Counted from the first letter of the stretch, positions 25,050 through 34,770 are shown. The stretch is DNA of 37,052 nucleotides from Granulicella sp. S190 (GCF_009766095.1 NZ_LMUD01000016.1:154882-191933), one strand, 5' to 3'. Notes: generated from the sequence alone by a model not told the origin. Made by a program: numbers and translations.

Positions 25050-25691
25050 TCAGGGCTGGAGCTCAATCTTCTGTTTCGCCGCCTCCACCAGAGCTGCTTC
25101 AAGCGCAGGCAGGCGATCATGAGCCGGACCATTTTTCGCAAGGCCGGCCACGGTGAACCCCTTGGGTTCCAGGTCTTCCCCATAGATGATCATCAGCTCG
25201 CGGCGCTTTTCCGCGTCGAGCAAGTGCACCAATCGAACGTAGATCATCCCGGCAGGCATCTTGTAGCCCTTTGCCCGGATGAGCGATTCGATATGTTCAA
25301 GATCAGAGCCGGGATCGGCTCTCTTTCCTTCAGTCGATACCCAGGTATCGACATAGAAGTCCAGTCCGCCAATCTCCGCATGACCCGGCGAGTCGTAGGT
25401 GTGGTGCATGTCAGGTTTGCTCGAAAGATACCCCTCGAACTGTATCCAGTAAAGTTCATGGACGTTGCGCTTGCGGTCGGCCTGAACAAAAGCGTGCAGC
25501 TCACAGTCGGCAATGCCGTAGAGATCCCACCGGTCCGCGCCGACATACTGTGCCGACACTGGAAGATCGATCTGAATGTGCGGGTCATGCTGAGAGACAA
25601 GCGTGGCGCCCCGAACCGTCCGCTCCGGAGCTTTCGCTGGAGCTCCAAAGAGGCCATACAGCAAAAACGAAAGCGCGAGCGATCTCAGCAT
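25050..25691 (-). CDS. Secreted protein of unknown function
   Basis: A 213-residue exported protein. The ATG at 25691 is preceded by GGGAGAA, and MLRSLALSFLLYGLFGAPAKA is a clear signal peptide; the frame extends seven codons further to 25712 without better support. The mature chain has HDPHIQIDLPVSAQYVGADR, ELYWIQFEGYLSSKP, YDSPGHAEIGGLDFYVDTW and GYKMPAGMIYVRLVHLLD. It looks like a compact alpha/beta domain, and the last 40 residues are helical. No catalytic motif or known family is recognised. It lies between the M24 peptidase gene (upstream on the same strand) and the NagX-like gene, whose own promoter suggests a separate transcript. Confidence 0.75.
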   Translation of the reverse strand: MLRSLALSFLLYGLFGAPAKAPERTVRGATLVSQHDPHIQIDLPVSAQYVGADRWDLYGIADCELHAFVQADRKRNVHELYWIQFEGYLSSKPDMHHTYDSPGHAEIGGLDFYVDTWVSTEGKRADPGSDLEHIESLIRAKGYKMPAGMIYVRLVHLLDAEKRRELMIIYGEDLEPKGFTVAGLAKNGPAHDRLPALEAALVEAAKQKIELQP

Positions 25692-25754
25692 AGAGTTCTC
25701 CCGGACCGTCATTACGTGGTCTGACCTGCCGCGGTTCCCCGCATGCTAAATTAC

Positions 25755-26927
25755 TCAGACGCGGACCAGCTCCGTCTGAATACGTCCCGTGACCTCTGCC
25801 TTGCCTTTGCGCGCGATCATATCGACCTCGCTGCGTATGCCAAACTCTCCAGAAAAATAAAGCCCCGGTTCGACCGAAAAACAAGTATTAGGTAGGATCA
25901 AGCGTTCGTCATGGGTCTCGAGATTGTCGAGATGCGCCCCGTTGCCATGCAGGACGGTACCGATGTTGTGCCCGGTGCGATGCGTGAACCATTCGCCAAA
26001 CCCGGCAGCGCTGATCACCCCGCGGGAGGCATCGTCGGCCTGCCATCCGGCAATGGGCTGGTTGGCCGCGAAGGCGTCCTGCACCACCTTGATGGAGGCA
26101 TCTCGCGCATCACGAACAGTAGAGAAGATCAGGTGTTCGCGCTCACTGGGCTCGCGGCCCACAACGCCCGTCCAGGTAATGTCGTACCAGACGGCGGTCG
26201 GATCATCTTTGAGCTTGGCCCATATGTCGATCAGGACAAAATCGCCGTTGCGAATGGACCGCGAGTTGGTTGCAGTCGGTTCATAGTGCGAGTCGGCAGA
26301 GTTCGGCCCAGCGCTGACGTTCGGTCCATGCTCCCAAAGCAGGCCTGCCCCGGCCATAGCCTGTTGCAGGTACTGCACCATGGCATACTCGTCCGTGCCG
26401 CCGGAGCGGGTGCGGCTGCCAATCTCCTGCCACGCAGCAGCAAGAATCTCGTCTATGTGCTTCTGAGCAACGTAGTGTGTTGCAAGCTGCGCGTCGGTAA
26501 GTACAGCTTCGAAGTGGCTCACCAGATCGGCGGAACTGACAATCTGCTTACCCATCCCGCGAAGGAGTTCGATCGTGCCCGCGTCGACCATCGAGACGTA
26601 CATGATCGCGTTCCGCGGCGAGTACTGCATCGCGAGTTTGGTCTGGCCGTCAAGCAGGGTCTCGACCTGCGCCTCCAGCTCCTGCCAAGAGGAGTAGACG
26701 GCCTTCGCCCCGGGAAGCGTGTCAAGACGACCAGCTTCGATGCGGTGTACAAGCTTCTTCGGCTCGCCCTTCGCCGGAATGAGGTAAAACCAACGGCGGG
26801 TGACATGCGCCTCCGGATCAAGCCCCAGAATGCTGTAGGCGAGCGGGTCGCGGTGATGATGATCGTAGAAGAGCCAGCCGTCGAGGTTGGCGTCGCTCAG
26901 GGCCGATTGAATGGCAGCAAGGTTCAT
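25755..26927 (-). CDS. M24-family metallopeptidase (Xaa-Pro aminopeptidase/dipeptidase-like)
   Basis: A cytoplasmic two-metal peptidase of 390 residues with a pita-bread fold. The N-terminal creatinase-like domain (1-150) is followed by the catalytic domain, with the five expected ligands in order: Asp in DFVLIDIWAK, Asp in WYDITWTG, His in HRTGHNIGT, Glu in CFSVEPGLYF and Glu in GIRSEVDM. An additional HGNGAHLDN follows the His ligand. M24 members with this plan remove an N-terminal residue before proline or cleave Xaa-Pro dipeptides; the exact preference cannot be read. It lies downstream of infB but beyond a strong terminator and a 330-base gap, so it is probably transcribed separately. 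No export signal is seen. Confidence 0.9.
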   Translation of the reverse strand: MNLAAIQSALSDANLDGWLFYDHHHRDPLAYSILGLDPEAHVTRRWFYLIPAKGEPKKLVHRIEAGRLDTLPGAKAVYSSWQELEAQVETLLDGQTKLAMQYSPRNAIMYVSMVDAGTIELLRGMGKQIVSSADLVSHFEAVLTDAQLATHYVAQKHIDEILAAAWQEIGSRTRSGGTDEYAMVQYLQQAMAGAGLLWEHGPNVSAGPNSADSHYEPTATNSRSIRNGDFVLIDIWAKLKDDPTAVWYDITWTGVVGREPSEREHLIFSTVRDARDASIKVVQDAFAANQPIAGWQADDASRGVISAAGFGEWFTHRTGHNIGTVLHGNGAHLDNLETHDERLILPNTCFSVEPGLYFSGEFGIRSEVDMIARKGKAEVTGRIQTELVRV

Positions 26928-27210
26928 GCCTCAATCCTAATCGGTTCAGCAACAGGTTGTAGACCCCGCGTTTTGGACCCACCGGAGGAGGGGCAGGACC
27001 CCAAAAAATAAAGTTGAAAAAAGTGGCGTATTTTTCGGCGCTTAAAGAGACGTTTCTAAAGCACCATCTCAGCCACACAATCCACCACGATCACACCATC
27101 AAAAAACCACGTTTCTGCACCACGTTTTGCAAAAAACCCCTGTAAAAAGACCAATTCACCAGCGCGGAAAAATATGCAAAAAAAAGTGCCTTCTCTGTCA
27201 CGCAAATAGC
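26928..27210. repeat. Low-complexity intergenic element with homopolymer runs and short repeats
   Basis: The 330-base gap between the M24 gene and infB has no convincing gene. It contains inverted ends TTTTGG (26971-26976) and CCAAAA (27001-27006) around a purine-rich core with GGACCC twice. Further right are many A-runs, and CCACGTTT twice at a 13-base interval (27107 and 27120). The composition is unlike the flanking genes. It may be a dispersed intergenic repeat of this lineage, but a single window cannot show that. Confidence 0.4.
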
Positions 27211-27236
27211 AAAGAGCCGGATCGCTCCGGCTCTTT
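27211..27236 (-). terminator. Terminator of the rimP-nusA-infB operon
   Basis: A perfect 11-bp stem (27211-27221 with 27226-27236) closes on a four-base loop (TCGC), 21 bases after the infB stop. On the minus strand the right arm ends in TTT, and a T-rich stretch (GCTATTTGCG) follows. The stem is flanked by A and T on its two sides, so it could act in both directions. Confidence 0.8.
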
Positions 27237-27257
27237 GTCTTCCAGCAATGATTGCAA

Positions 27258-30200
27258 TTAGGCGTTGACGGAGTTATCAGCGTTGGCCGCCGCTGCGGCT
27301 GCTGCAGCCTCGCGTTCCTTCTCGGCCTTCTCCGCTTTTCTAGCCGCGGCGGAGTTCTGACCAAGTTCAGCTGCAAGTGTCTCAGTAGTAAAGGATTCGA
27401 TGACGTCTCCGACACGAATGTCCTTATGCCCAGCGAGATCGATACCGCACTCAACGCCTTGACGGACTTCACTAACGTCGTCCTTGAAGCGTTTGAGCGT
27501 AGCAATCTTGCCCTTCCACACCTCGGCTCCTTCGCGAATCAAGCGTACCTGCTGATCGCGCCTGATAAGGCCGTCTGTAACACGGCAACCGGCGATTTGA
27601 CCGACCTTCGTGATCTTGAAGACGTTGAGAACCTCCGCACGACCAGCGTAGTTCTCCTTGAACACAGGCTCAAGAAGACCGTACATGGCCTTGGTGATCT
27701 CATCCTGTAACTCGTAGATGATCGAGTGCAGACGAATCTCCACGTTCTCGCGCTCGGCAACTTCTGCAGCCTTACGATCAGGCCGCACGTTGAAGCCGAT
27801 GATGACGGCATTGGAGGCAGAGGCAAGCAGCACATCCGACTCGGTGATAGCGCCGACGCCGGAGTGGAGAACGCGAACGCGAACCTTCTCGGTGGACATG
27901 CGTTGCAGAGAGTCGGCAAGCACTTCGACCGAACCCTGCACGTCGCCCTTCAGGATAAGGTTCAGGTCCTTCATGCCAGCCTGCTTGATCTGCTCGGCCA
28001 GACCTTCGAGCGAGACGCGGGAGCTCTTGGCGAGTTGAGCCTCGCGCTCCTTCATCTTGCGGTACTGAGCAATTCCCTTGGCCTTGTCGCGATCTGCCAT
28101 GACGAGGAAGGTGTCGCCTGCATCCGGCATACCTTCAAGTCCAAGGATCTCGACAGGTGTAGAAGGACCAGCTTCGGTAATGGGCCGCCCACGATCATCG
28201 AACATGGCGCGAATCTTGCCGAAGGTATTGCCGACGATGTAGCTGTCGCCGGTGCGAAGTGTACCGTTCTGTACGAGGATGGAAGCGACTGCACCGCGAC
28301 CACGATCGAGCTTGGCTTCGATGACGGTACCGACAGCAGGACGCTCGGGCTGAGCCTTTTGTGCGTTGATGTCGGCGACATAGCAAATCATCTCTTCGAG
28401 GCCGTCGAGATTGAGTCGCTGCTTGGCCGAAACTTCGACAAACTCTGTATCGCCACCGAGACTTGTAGCCTGAACGCCCCGTGCGGCGAGTTGCTGCATG
28501 ACCTTGCTGGGGTTGGCATCGGGCTTGTCAATCTTGTTGACGGCAACAATGATCGGCACCTTGGCTGCGCGTGCGTGATCGATAGCCTCGATGGTCTGAG
28601 GCATGACACCGTCATCGGCTGCGACGACGATAACGACGATGTCGGTGATCTTGGCTCCGCGGGCACGCATGCGGGTGAAGGCTTCGTGACCGGGGGTGTC
28701 GAGGAAGACGATCTCGCGACCGAATGCAGGCGAGTCGGGCTTGGTGACGTGAACCTTGTAGGCGCCGATGTGCTGGGTAATACCGCCAGCTTCGCCGCCT
28801 GCGACGTCGGTGGAGCGGATAGCGTCAAGCAGCGACGTCTTACCGTGGTCGACGTGACCCATGATGGTGACAACTGGCGCACGAACGACTTCGACCATGC
28901 CAGTGGTGTCTTCGAGGAAGCCCTCGATGGCCTCGTTTTCGAGCTGCTCTTCAACCGAGATGACGGTTGCGTCCGCGCCGAACTGACGGGCGACATCCTT
29001 AACCAGTTCTCCTTCGAGCGACTGGTTGACGGTAACGAAGACGCCCTTCATCAGAAGGGTTGCGATAAGGTCCTTGCCTCGAACATCAAGCTTTTCGGCG
29101 AGATCCTTGACGCTGATGCCTTCGGTGACCGTAATGGTGCGCGTGATCGGCACCGGCTCGCGAGAGATCTGCTGGCCGCCGTAACGCGGTGGCGGCTGGA
29201 AGCCCTTCATCGGGCCTTCTTTGGTCTTCTCGTAACGCTGTCCGCCACGGCGCGATGCTGGCCGTGCTGCAGGACGCATTCCTGGCTTTTCGCCAGGGCC
29301 AGGCATTACACCTGGAGCGCCACCCGGAGCTCCGCCAGGGCGTGCTCCGAATCCGGGACGGGCAGGAAAGCCTGGACGTGCGCCGGGGGTAAACCCAGGA
29401 CGGCCTGGAGCTCCACCGGGGCCTCCAGGGCCACCAGGGAAGGTTCGGGTCGGATGCATCGGACGGCGCGCTCCTGGGGCAGAAGAGGACATAGGGCGCG
29501 AGCCCGGAGCTCCGGGAGACTGTGGACGCGGACGCTCGAAGATGGGGCGGCTTCGTTGCGGGGTGCCGGGGGCGACTGGAGGTGCGGTGTAGATGGGGCG
29601 CGGTCCCGTCTGCGGCATGATGACGCGACGAGCCGGAGGTCCCGGAGGGGTGGCCGGCGGAGCTGCCACGGCAGCTTCGGGCTCTACCACGGGAGTGGAT
29701 GCCTCGGCGACTGGTACCGGCGGCGCGGCTTCGGCGGCTACAGGGGTCTCTGACTTCGGGGCTGATTCGACTGCTGGAGCTGCCGCAGGCTTAGCGGCAG
29801 GCGCAACAGTGGGAACAGGGGCTGCAACGACGCTAGGACGCTCCACGGAGGGTGGAACGTGTGCTGGAGCGGTCGCCATTGGCGGACGAGCGATGACCGG
29901 ACCGACCGGGGTCTTGCTTGCAATAGCTGGTGAGGGTGCTGGGGCCACGATATTGGCGCCCTGGCGTGGTAGGGGAACGATGCGGCGAGGCGCTACGGTT
30001 GCCGTAGCGGATGACGCAGGTGCTACCGTCGAGGAGACCGGTATTGCGGGAGGCGCTGCGACAACGCGTGGTGGTGCTGCCGCCACAACAGCAGAGGCAG
30101 GAGGCGGCGCAACGACCGGTGTGGGACGCGGGGGGGGCGCGGCTTTGGCTGTGGCTTCGGCCTGTTTGCGCTCGAGGATCGCCTTCAGGGCATCGCCCGG

Positions 30201-30431
30201 TTTAGAGACCTTGGAGAGATCGAACTTCGGCTTGGCGTCGACCGCCTGCTTATTCGCGCCGCTGCTTCTGCCGCCATTTTTGAAGTAATCCCGAACTCTT
30301 TCGGCCTGATCGGATTCAATCGAGCTGGAGTGGGTCTTACCAGACACGCCAATCGCTTCGAGCGCGTCCAGAATAGGCCTGCTCTTTACTTCCAGTTCTC
30401 GTGCCAGATCGTTAATTCGAACTTTGCTCAT
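27258..30431 (-). CDS. infB: Translation initiation factor IF-2
   Basis: IF-2 is the GTPase that delivers initiator fMet-tRNA to the 30S subunit and promotes subunit joining. The protein is long (1057 residues), as in groups with an extended N-terminus. An IF2-N segment ([17 protein letters not shown]) is followed by about 350 residues of Pro/Ala/Val linker, then a Gly/Pro/Arg region with RPGF-type repeats (about 300-400). A second IF2-N segment ([18 protein letters not shown]) leads to the G domain (from about residue 520: [37 protein letters not shown]), then domains II-IV with [20 protein letters not shown]. The tail is Ala-rich. AAGGGA lies a few bases before the ATG. It is the last gene of the operon; rbfA, a common neighbour, is not next. 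Confidence 0.98.
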   Translation of the reverse strand: MSKVRINDLARELEVKSRPILDALEAIGVSGKTHSSSIESDQAERVRDYFKNGGRSSGANKQAVDAKPKFDLSKVSKPGDALKAILERKQAEATAKAAPPPRPTPVVAPPPASAVVAAAPPRVVAAPPAIPVSSTVAPASSATATVAPRRIVPLPRQGANIVAPAPSPAIASKTPVGPVIARPPMATAPAHVPPSVERPSVVAAPVPTVAPAAKPAAAPAVESAPKSETPVAAEAAPPVPVAEASTPVVEPEAAVAAPPATPPGPPARRVIMPQTGPRPIYTAPPVAPGTPQRSRPIFERPRPQSPGAPGSRPMSSSAPGARRPMHPTRTFPGGPGGPGGAPGRPGFTPGARPGFPARPGFGARPGGAPGGAPGVMPGPGEKPGMRPAARPASRRGGQRYEKTKEGPMKGFQPPPRYGGQQISREPVPITRTITVTEGISVKDLAEKLDVRGKDLIATLLMKGVFVTVNQSLEGELVKDVARQFGADATVISVEEQLENEAIEGFLEDTTGMVEVVRAPVVTIMGHVDHGKTSLLDAIRSTDVAGGEAGGITQHIGAYKVHVTKPDSPAFGREIVFLDTPGHEAFTRMRARGAKITDIVVIVVAADDGVMPQTIEAIDHARAAKVPIIVAVNKIDKPDANPSKVMQQLAARGVQATSLGGDTEFVEVSAKQRLNLDGLEEMICYVADINAQKAQPERPAVGTVIEAKLDRGRGAVASILVQNGTLRTGDSYIVGNTFGKIRAMFDDRGRPITEAGPSTPVEILGLEGMPDAGDTFLVMADRDKAKGIAQYRKMKEREAQLAKSSRVSLEGLAEQIKQAGMKDLNLILKGDVQGSVEVLADSLQRMSTEKVRVRVLHSGVGAITESDVLLASASNAVIIGFNVRPDRKAAEVAERENVEIRLHSIIYELQDEITKAMYGLLEPVFKENYAGRAEVLNVFKITKVGQIAGCRVTDGLIRRDQQVRLIREGAEVWKGKIATLKRFKDDVSEVRQGVECGIDLAGHKDIRVGDVIESFTTETLAAELGQNSAAARKAEKAEKEREAAAAAAAANADNSVNA

Positions 30432-30497
30432 CCGTCCCTTTTCGCTTGCCCTGCGCGGTTAGCTGTTCATAGCAGCCTCTTCGTTGCAGGAATCTTT

Positions 30498-30525
30498 ATT
30501 GTAAGTGCTCTCACTGGATTTGCAG
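30498..30525 (-). promoter_or_regulatory. Possible internal promoter for infB
   Basis: In the 136-base gap between nusA and infB, minus-strand CTGCAA (30520-30525) and TACAAT (30498-30503) are 16 bases apart. The -10 box is good, but the -35 box is weak. An internal start for infB is plausible. No small gene such as ylxR is visible in this gap. Confidence 0.3.
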
Positions 30526-30567
30526 AGTTCTCGATCCAGGGAGTGCTGTGGCGCGTGGTTGAACTGG

Positions 30568-32163
30568 CTAACCACGATCGTTTCCGTCGTCGATACCTTC
30601 ATCGGAGTTCTCCTGGGCTTCGTCAACCAGGGTGTCTACGGTGTCGTTATCCAACTCAATCTGTTCTTCGCGTGCATCGTTGTCGCTGAAGGCATCGCTG
30701 GCCGATTCAACATCTTCGGCGTCTGCGATGTCCTCGGTGGAGAGGTCGTTGACCTCTTTTGCGGTACCGATGCCCGCCTCTTCGGCGAGAATCGCCTCGG
30801 GTGTCTTGTCCATGGAACCCTCTTCTGACGCTGCAGCTTCCGTCTCAGATGCGGCGGAAACCGCAGGGGCTGGGCGCTCTTCACCCTCTTCGTATTGGCC
30901 GAAGTAGTGGCGAACGGCGATGGATATCTTTTCAACGGTCTTTTCGCCGATGCCAGGCACCTCTTCAAGCTGCTCGGGGGTCATGTCGGCGAGCGCCTCG
31001 ACAGTGGTAATACCAGCGGCGATGAGCTTTTCGAGGATGGCTTCGCCAAGTTCTGAGACCTGCTCGATCGGGGTCGTGGGACCGCCGCTCATAGCCTGCA
31101 TCTGGTTCTCGACCTCTTGACGCTTCTCCTCTTCACTCTTGATGTCGATCTTCCATTGCAGAAGCTTGGCGGCAAGGCGGACGTTTTGACCCTTTTTGCC
31201 GATGGCGAGTGAGAGCTGGGTGTCGTCAACGATGACTTCGATCTGCTTGTCAGCGAGGTCGGTGATGGAGACGCGGCTGACCTTCGCGGGCTGCAGAGCT
31301 TTTTCAGCGAAGGTGGTGATCTCCTCAGAGAACTCGATGATGTCGATCTTTTCGCCGCGCAGTTCGCGGATGATGGACTGAACACGCATACCCTTCATGC
31401 CGACGCAGGCACCCACCGGATCAACATCCTTGTCGCGTGACATGACGGCGATCTTGGTGCGTTCCCCGGCTTCACGGGCGATTGCACGGATGGTCACGGT
31501 TCCGTCGTAAATCTCGGGAACCTCGGACTGGAAGAGGTTTTGGACGAGGGCCGGAGCAGCACGGGAGACGATGACCTGCGGGCCTTTGGCGGCCCGGTCG
31601 ACGCGGAGTAGGACGACGCGGACACGCTCACCGACGGCAAACTGCTCTAGACGCGACTGCTCGCGCTTGGGCATGCGGGCTTCGGCTTTGCCGAGATCGA
31701 AGATGACGTCCATGGGCTCGAGGCGCTTGACGGTGGCGGTGAGAACCTCTCCTGCGCGGTGGTTGTACTCGTTGAAGACTGTGTCGCGCTCGGCTTCGCG
31801 AACCTTCTGGAAGATGACCTGCTTGGCCATCTGGGCGGCGATGCGGCCCAGTGGGGTAGTGTCCTTGTAGAAGCGGAGTTCGCCGCCTACTTCGACTTCG
31901 GGGGCGAGTTCGCGAGCCTGCTCGAGGGTCATCTGGTTGATCTCATCCTCGACCTGCTCTGGTGTCTCGACGACGGTCTTGAAGACATAGGCCCGAATCT
32001 CGCCGGTCTCGCGGTCCATCTCGGCGCGCATGTTCTCCTGGGTCTTGTAGTACTTGCGTGTGGCGAGCGCAATGGCATCTTCCACAGCGCCTACGACAAC
32101 CGCGGGTTCGATTCCTTTATCGCGGCTTAACGTCTCAATCGATTGATACAGAACACTTGCCAT
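30568..32163 (-). CDS. nusA: Transcription elongation/termination factor NusA
   Basis: NusA binds RNA polymerase and nascent RNA and controls pausing, termination and antitermination. The protein has 531 residues. The N-terminal polymerase-binding domain (1-130) is followed by S1 (about 140-205: GEVLTATVKRLEPMDVIFDL), two KH domains (VGACVGMKGMRVQSIIREL and LSLAIGKKGQNVRLAAKL), and a helix-hairpin-helix repeat (about 375-425: EVPGIGEKTVEKISIAVRHY). The last 100 residues are strongly acidic (Glu/Asp/Ser/Ala), and probably flexible. Genes upstream and downstream (rimP and infB) are the classic partners. Confidence 0.97.
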   Translation of the reverse strand: MASVLYQSIETLSRDKGIEPAVVVGAVEDAIALATRKYYKTQENMRAEMDRETGEIRAYVFKTVVETPEQVEDEINQMTLEQARELAPEVEVGGELRFYKDTTPLGRIAAQMAKQVIFQKVREAERDTVFNEYNHRAGEVLTATVKRLEPMDVIFDLGKAEARMPKREQSRLEQFAVGERVRVVLLRVDRAAKGPQVIVSRAAPALVQNLFQSEVPEIYDGTVTIRAIAREAGERTKIAVMSRDKDVDPVGACVGMKGMRVQSIIRELRGEKIDIIEFSEEITTFAEKALQPAKVSRVSITDLADKQIEVIVDDTQLSLAIGKKGQNVRLAAKLLQWKIDIKSEEEKRQEVENQMQAMSGGPTTPIEQVSELGEAILEKLIAAGITTVEALADMTPEQLEEVPGIGEKTVEKISIAVRHYFGQYEEGEERPAPAVSAASETEAAASEEGSMDKTPEAILAEEAGIGTAKEVNDLSTEDIADAEDVESASDAFSDNDAREEQIELDNDTVDTLVDEAQENSDEGIDDGNDRG

Positions 32164-32249
32164 CGCTTCACTCTTCCTTGCTCATGTCCGGAGATACCGG
32201 TTTGTTTCTGTTGTTTTTTCTGATTTAGAGGGCGCTCCTAGGAGCAGTT

Positions 32250-32831
32250 CTAAATCTCCGCAACCAGATTCGCTTTTTCGAGGTTCGCCAGAGCGATGTC
32301 GACGGTCGATTCGGTCACGGCCTTCTTGGCCTTCCCCTTCTGTTTGACGGCAGAAAGGTCGATCGTGAGTACACCCTCTGAAAACTTGGCCAGACGGCCT
32401 TGCCACTGCCTGTTCTTGTTGACCGGGGTAAAGGTCTGGAGTTTGACCAGGCTGCCTTGAAACCGGGTGAAGTCTTCGGGGCGGAAAAGCTTTCGCTCTA
32501 GGCCTGGCGATGAGACCTCCAGGGTGTACTCGGCCCCTGGAATGAGGTCTTCTACGTCAAGCATCGTGCCAAAATCCTGTGCAAAGACAGCACAATCCTC
32601 GTGAGTAACGCCGGAAAGCCTCTCTACCGGCACTCCCTTGGGAAGATCTGTTGCGTCCTCACTTGCTGCCAGTTCTGCGAGTTTGGCCCGTTCTGCAGCA
32701 TTCTTCTCTACAAAAACGCGTAACGTACGAAATTTGACGCCGCCCTGAAACTCCAAGTCAACGAGCTCCAGGTTGTGGGAGGTTGCGACACGCTCCGCGG
32801 TTGCCCGAATTTGGTCTAACTGGACTGCCAT
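32250..32831 (-). CDS. rimP: Ribosome maturation factor RimP
   Basis: RimP binds free 30S subunits and is needed for their maturation, including pseudoknot formation. The 193-residue protein shows the two-domain family pattern. LELVDLEFQGGVKFRTLRVF and HEDCAVFAQDFGTMLDVEDL form the first domain. YTLEVSSPGLERKLFRPEDF, the hallmark, follows. The Sm-like C-terminal domain is NRQWQGRLAKFSEGVLTID plus ALANLEKANLVAEI. A Glu/Ala-rich insertion (about 44-68) makes it longer than the usual 150-170. It is the first gene of the operon, with nusA 86 bases later; a perfect palindrome GCTCCTAGGAGC lies in that gap (32234-32245). Confidence 0.94.
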   Translation of the reverse strand: MAVQLDQIRATAERVATSHNLELVDLEFQGGVKFRTLRVFVEKNAAERAKLAELAASEDATDLPKGVPVERLSGVTHEDCAVFAQDFGTMLDVEDLIPGAEYTLEVSSPGLERKLFRPEDFTRFQGSLVKLQTFTPVNKNRQWQGRLAKFSEGVLTIDLSAVKQKGKAKKAVTESTVDIALANLEKANLVAEI

Positions 32832-32881
32832 AAGCGTTTATTTCCGGTTCAGTGGTCCCGCGTGCACAAACGTTTTTAGAG

Positions 32882-32909
32882 CAAATAAAAAGTGGGCTTT
32901 AGCCCACTC
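32882..32909 (-). terminator. Intrinsic terminator in the rimP leader (possible attenuator)
   Basis: On the minus strand AGTGGGC-TAAA-GCCCACT (32891-32908) is a strong stem with TTTTATTT directly after it, a typical rho-independent terminator. It lies about 50 bases before the rimP ATG and downstream of the predicted operon promoter, so it would stop transcription before the first gene unless read through. Confidence 0.75.
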
Positions 32910-32914
32910 ATCTC

Positions 32915-32962
32915 TTCCGTCAAATCACCGGTGCGGTCACGGCTCTCATTCTTACGACGGAA
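32915..32962 (-). ncRNA. Structured 5' leader of rimP-nusA-infB (candidate)
   Basis: In the transcript predicted from the promoter at 32983-33011, TTCCGTC (32956-32962 on the minus strand) and GACGGAA (32915-32921) can pair to close a 34-base loop that holds smaller GC-rich pairings. The terminator follows after six bases. NusA is known to autoregulate its operon in Escherichia coli through leader terminators, so an attenuation role is a reasonable guess. Only the pairings are seen; the structure is not shown. Confidence 0.45.
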
Positions 32963-32982
32963 CAAAATCGTCTGCACTTCAG

Positions 32983-33011
32983 ATGATACATCTACTTTTG
33001 CTGTAATTCAA
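32983..33011 (-). promoter_or_regulatory. Promoter of the rimP-nusA-infB operon (predicted)
   Basis: Minus-strand TTGAAT (33006-33011) and TATCAT (32983-32988) lie 17 bases apart, a good sigma-70 arrangement. The start would be near 32976, giving a leader of about 145 bases before rimP that contains the paired region and the terminator. Confidence 0.6.
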
Positions 33012-33091
33012 TGGCACCTGCTCGAAGGGACTGCGGAGCTGAACTTTGTCCTGATCGGCTGAGAAACTTTCGTGAAATCGGACCATCCAAT

Positions 33092-33120
33092 TTGCTATGG
33101 GTCGTAGACGAATCTACAAT
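33092..33120 (+). promoter_or_regulatory. Promoter of guaB (predicted)
   Basis: TTGCTA (33092-33097) and TACAAT (33115-33120) lie 17 bases apart on the plus strand, about 82 bases before the guaB ATG. The region 33012-33202 is otherwise without a gene; the frame is open there, but lacks the family sequence. Confidence 0.6.
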
Positions 33121-33202
33121 CGATGAAATCCCGCGAAATACAGGCTTGCTGCTGCATGGCCCATCGCTTTTAAACCTTTACAACTGGAACCATAGAAAAA
33201 TT

Positions 33203-34729
33203 ATGATTAGCTCCCCCGTACCCGAAGCTCTTACTTTTGATGACGTTCTTCTTGTGCCTGCCTATAGCGACGTTGTTCCGACCCAGGTAAGCACCCAAAC
33301 ACAGCTGACACGCAATATCACGCTGAGCACGCCGCTGATGTCGGCTGCGATGGATACGGTGACTGAGGCACGGCTGGCGATCGCGATGGCGCAGCAGGGT
33401 GGACTGGGGGTGGTGCATCGCAATCTATCCATCGAGCAGCAGGCGGGGGAGATCGACAAGGTGAAGCGGTCGGAGAGTGGGATGATCGTGGACCCGGTGA
33501 CGATCACGCCCGAGCAGACGATCGCTGATGCGCTCGAGGTGATGCGGCGTTACAAAATTTCAGGCGTCCCGGTTACGAAAAACAAAAAATTGGTGGGGAT
33601 TCTGACAAACCGCGATTTGCGTTTTGTCTCACGGACAGACCTGACCATCGATTCCGTAATGACGAAGACTGACCTGATCACAGTCCCGGTGGGGACGACA
33701 CTGGAGCAGGCGGAGCAGATTCTGCATCAGCATCGCGTGGAGAAACTGCTGGTGGTCAATGATGACTATGAGCTGAAGGGCCTGATTACGGTCAAGGACA
33801 TTCAGAAGAAGTTGAAGTATCCAAATGCTTCGAAGGATTCGCAGGGGCGGTTGCGTGTGGCAGGGGCCATTGGAGCTACGGGAGATTTTCTGGAGCGGGC
33901 GGCGGCGCTGGTTGCTGCGCGGGTAGATGCACTGGCGATTGACTCGGCACATGGACACTCGTCGCGAGTTCTGGAGGCGGTAGCCGCAGTGAAGAAGGCG
34001 TTCCCGCAGATTGATCTGCTGGCGGGAAATATCGCAACCTATGAAGGAGCAATTGCGCTGATGGATGCGGGAGCCGATGCGGTGAAGGTGGGAATCGGGC
34101 CAGGGTCGATATGCACAACGCGCATGGTGACAGGTGCCGGCATGCCGCAGATTACGGCTATCTCAGAGGCTTATCGGGCAGGACAGGAGCGAGGAATTCC
34201 GATTATTGCGGATGGTGGGATCAAGTATTCGGGCGATGTGACCAAGGCGATTGCTGCCGGAGCGAGCGTGGTGATGATGGGTTCTTTGTTTGCAGGGGTG
34301 GATGAAAGCCCAGGCGAGACAATTCTTTACCAGGGCAGATCGTTCAAGGCCTATCGCGGAATGGGTTCGCTTTCGGCAATGGCGCAAGGCTCGGGGGAGC
34401 GATATTTTCAGGGCAAGAGCGATATGGAAGACGCGGCGAGTACAGAGCGTCCGTCACTGACGGCCCGGGAGGGTAGCGCGCAGAATCGGCTGGCTAAGTT
34501 TGTGCCTGAGGGGATCGAAGGTCGAGTGCCGCATCGTGGACCTCTCGAGGGAATGGTGTATCAGCTGGTGGGAGGGTTGAAATCGGGTATGGGATACCTC
34601 GGATGCGGGACCATCGCGGAGCTGCAGACCAACGCACGGTTTATTCGAATCTCGAATGCCGGGCTGCGAGAGAGCCATGTACATGACGTAATCATTACGC
34701 GTGAGGCGCCGAACTATCACGTGGAATAA
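33203..34729 (+). CDS. guaB: Inosine-5'-monophosphate dehydrogenase
   Basis: GuaB oxidises IMP to XMP with NAD+, the committed step to guanine nucleotides. From ATG 33203 it has 508 residues, the usual size. [18 protein letters not shown] opens the barrel. A CBS pair is inserted (about 95-210: [19 protein letters not shown] and [15 protein letters not shown]). [16 protein letters not shown] and the active-site loop [11 protein letters not shown] with Cys304 follow. [35 protein letters not shown] (the flap) and [11 protein letters not shown] complete the site. The open frame continues upstream to 33011, but that part does not resemble the family, and the promoter at 33092-33120 lies within it. 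The gene is divergent from rimP. Confidence 0.97.
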   Translation: MISSPVPEALTFDDVLLVPAYSDVVPTQVSTQTQLTRNITLSTPLMSAAMDTVTEARLAIAMAQQGGLGVVHRNLSIEQQAGEIDKVKRSESGMIVDPVTITPEQTIADALEVMRRYKISGVPVTKNKKLVGILTNRDLRFVSRTDLTIDSVMTKTDLITVPVGTTLEQAEQILHQHRVEKLLVVNDDYELKGLITVKDIQKKLKYPNASKDSQGRLRVAGAIGATGDFLERAAALVAARVDALAIDSAHGHSSRVLEAVAAVKKAFPQIDLLAGNIATYEGAIALMDAGADAVKVGIGPGSICTTRMVTGAGMPQITAISEAYRAGQERGIPIIADGGIKYSGDVTKAIAAGASVVMMGSLFAGVDESPGETILYQGRSFKAYRGMGSLSAMAQGSGERYFQGKSDMEDAASTERPSLTAREGSAQNRLAKFVPEGIEGRVPHRGPLEGMVYQLVGGLKSGMGYLGCGTIAELQTNARFIRISNAGLRESHVHDVIITREAPNYHVE

Positions 34730-34770
34730 GATTTCAAGGTGAAGGTGCCTATACCTTGAGGTGAGAGTCA

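Noticed and set aside
25911..27011. A 366-codon open frame on the plus strand opposite the M24 peptidase
   Set aside because: The M24 gene has all five metal ligands in its own frame; this frame has no motif and runs into the low-complexity gap.
27056..27505. A minus-strand frame of 149 codons across the A-run gap and the 3' end of infB
   Set aside because: It overlaps infB in another frame, has a Phe/Arg-rich low-complexity product, and crosses the terminator.
27726..29753. A 675-codon open frame on the plus strand opposite infB
   Set aside because: It mirrors the strongly biased codon use of infB. Its product is low in complexity toward the end, resembles nothing known, and infB is unquestionable.
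33011..33202. An N-terminal extension of guaB
   Set aside because: The frame is open, but the conserved IMP dehydrogenase start is at 33203, and a promoter lies inside the extension.
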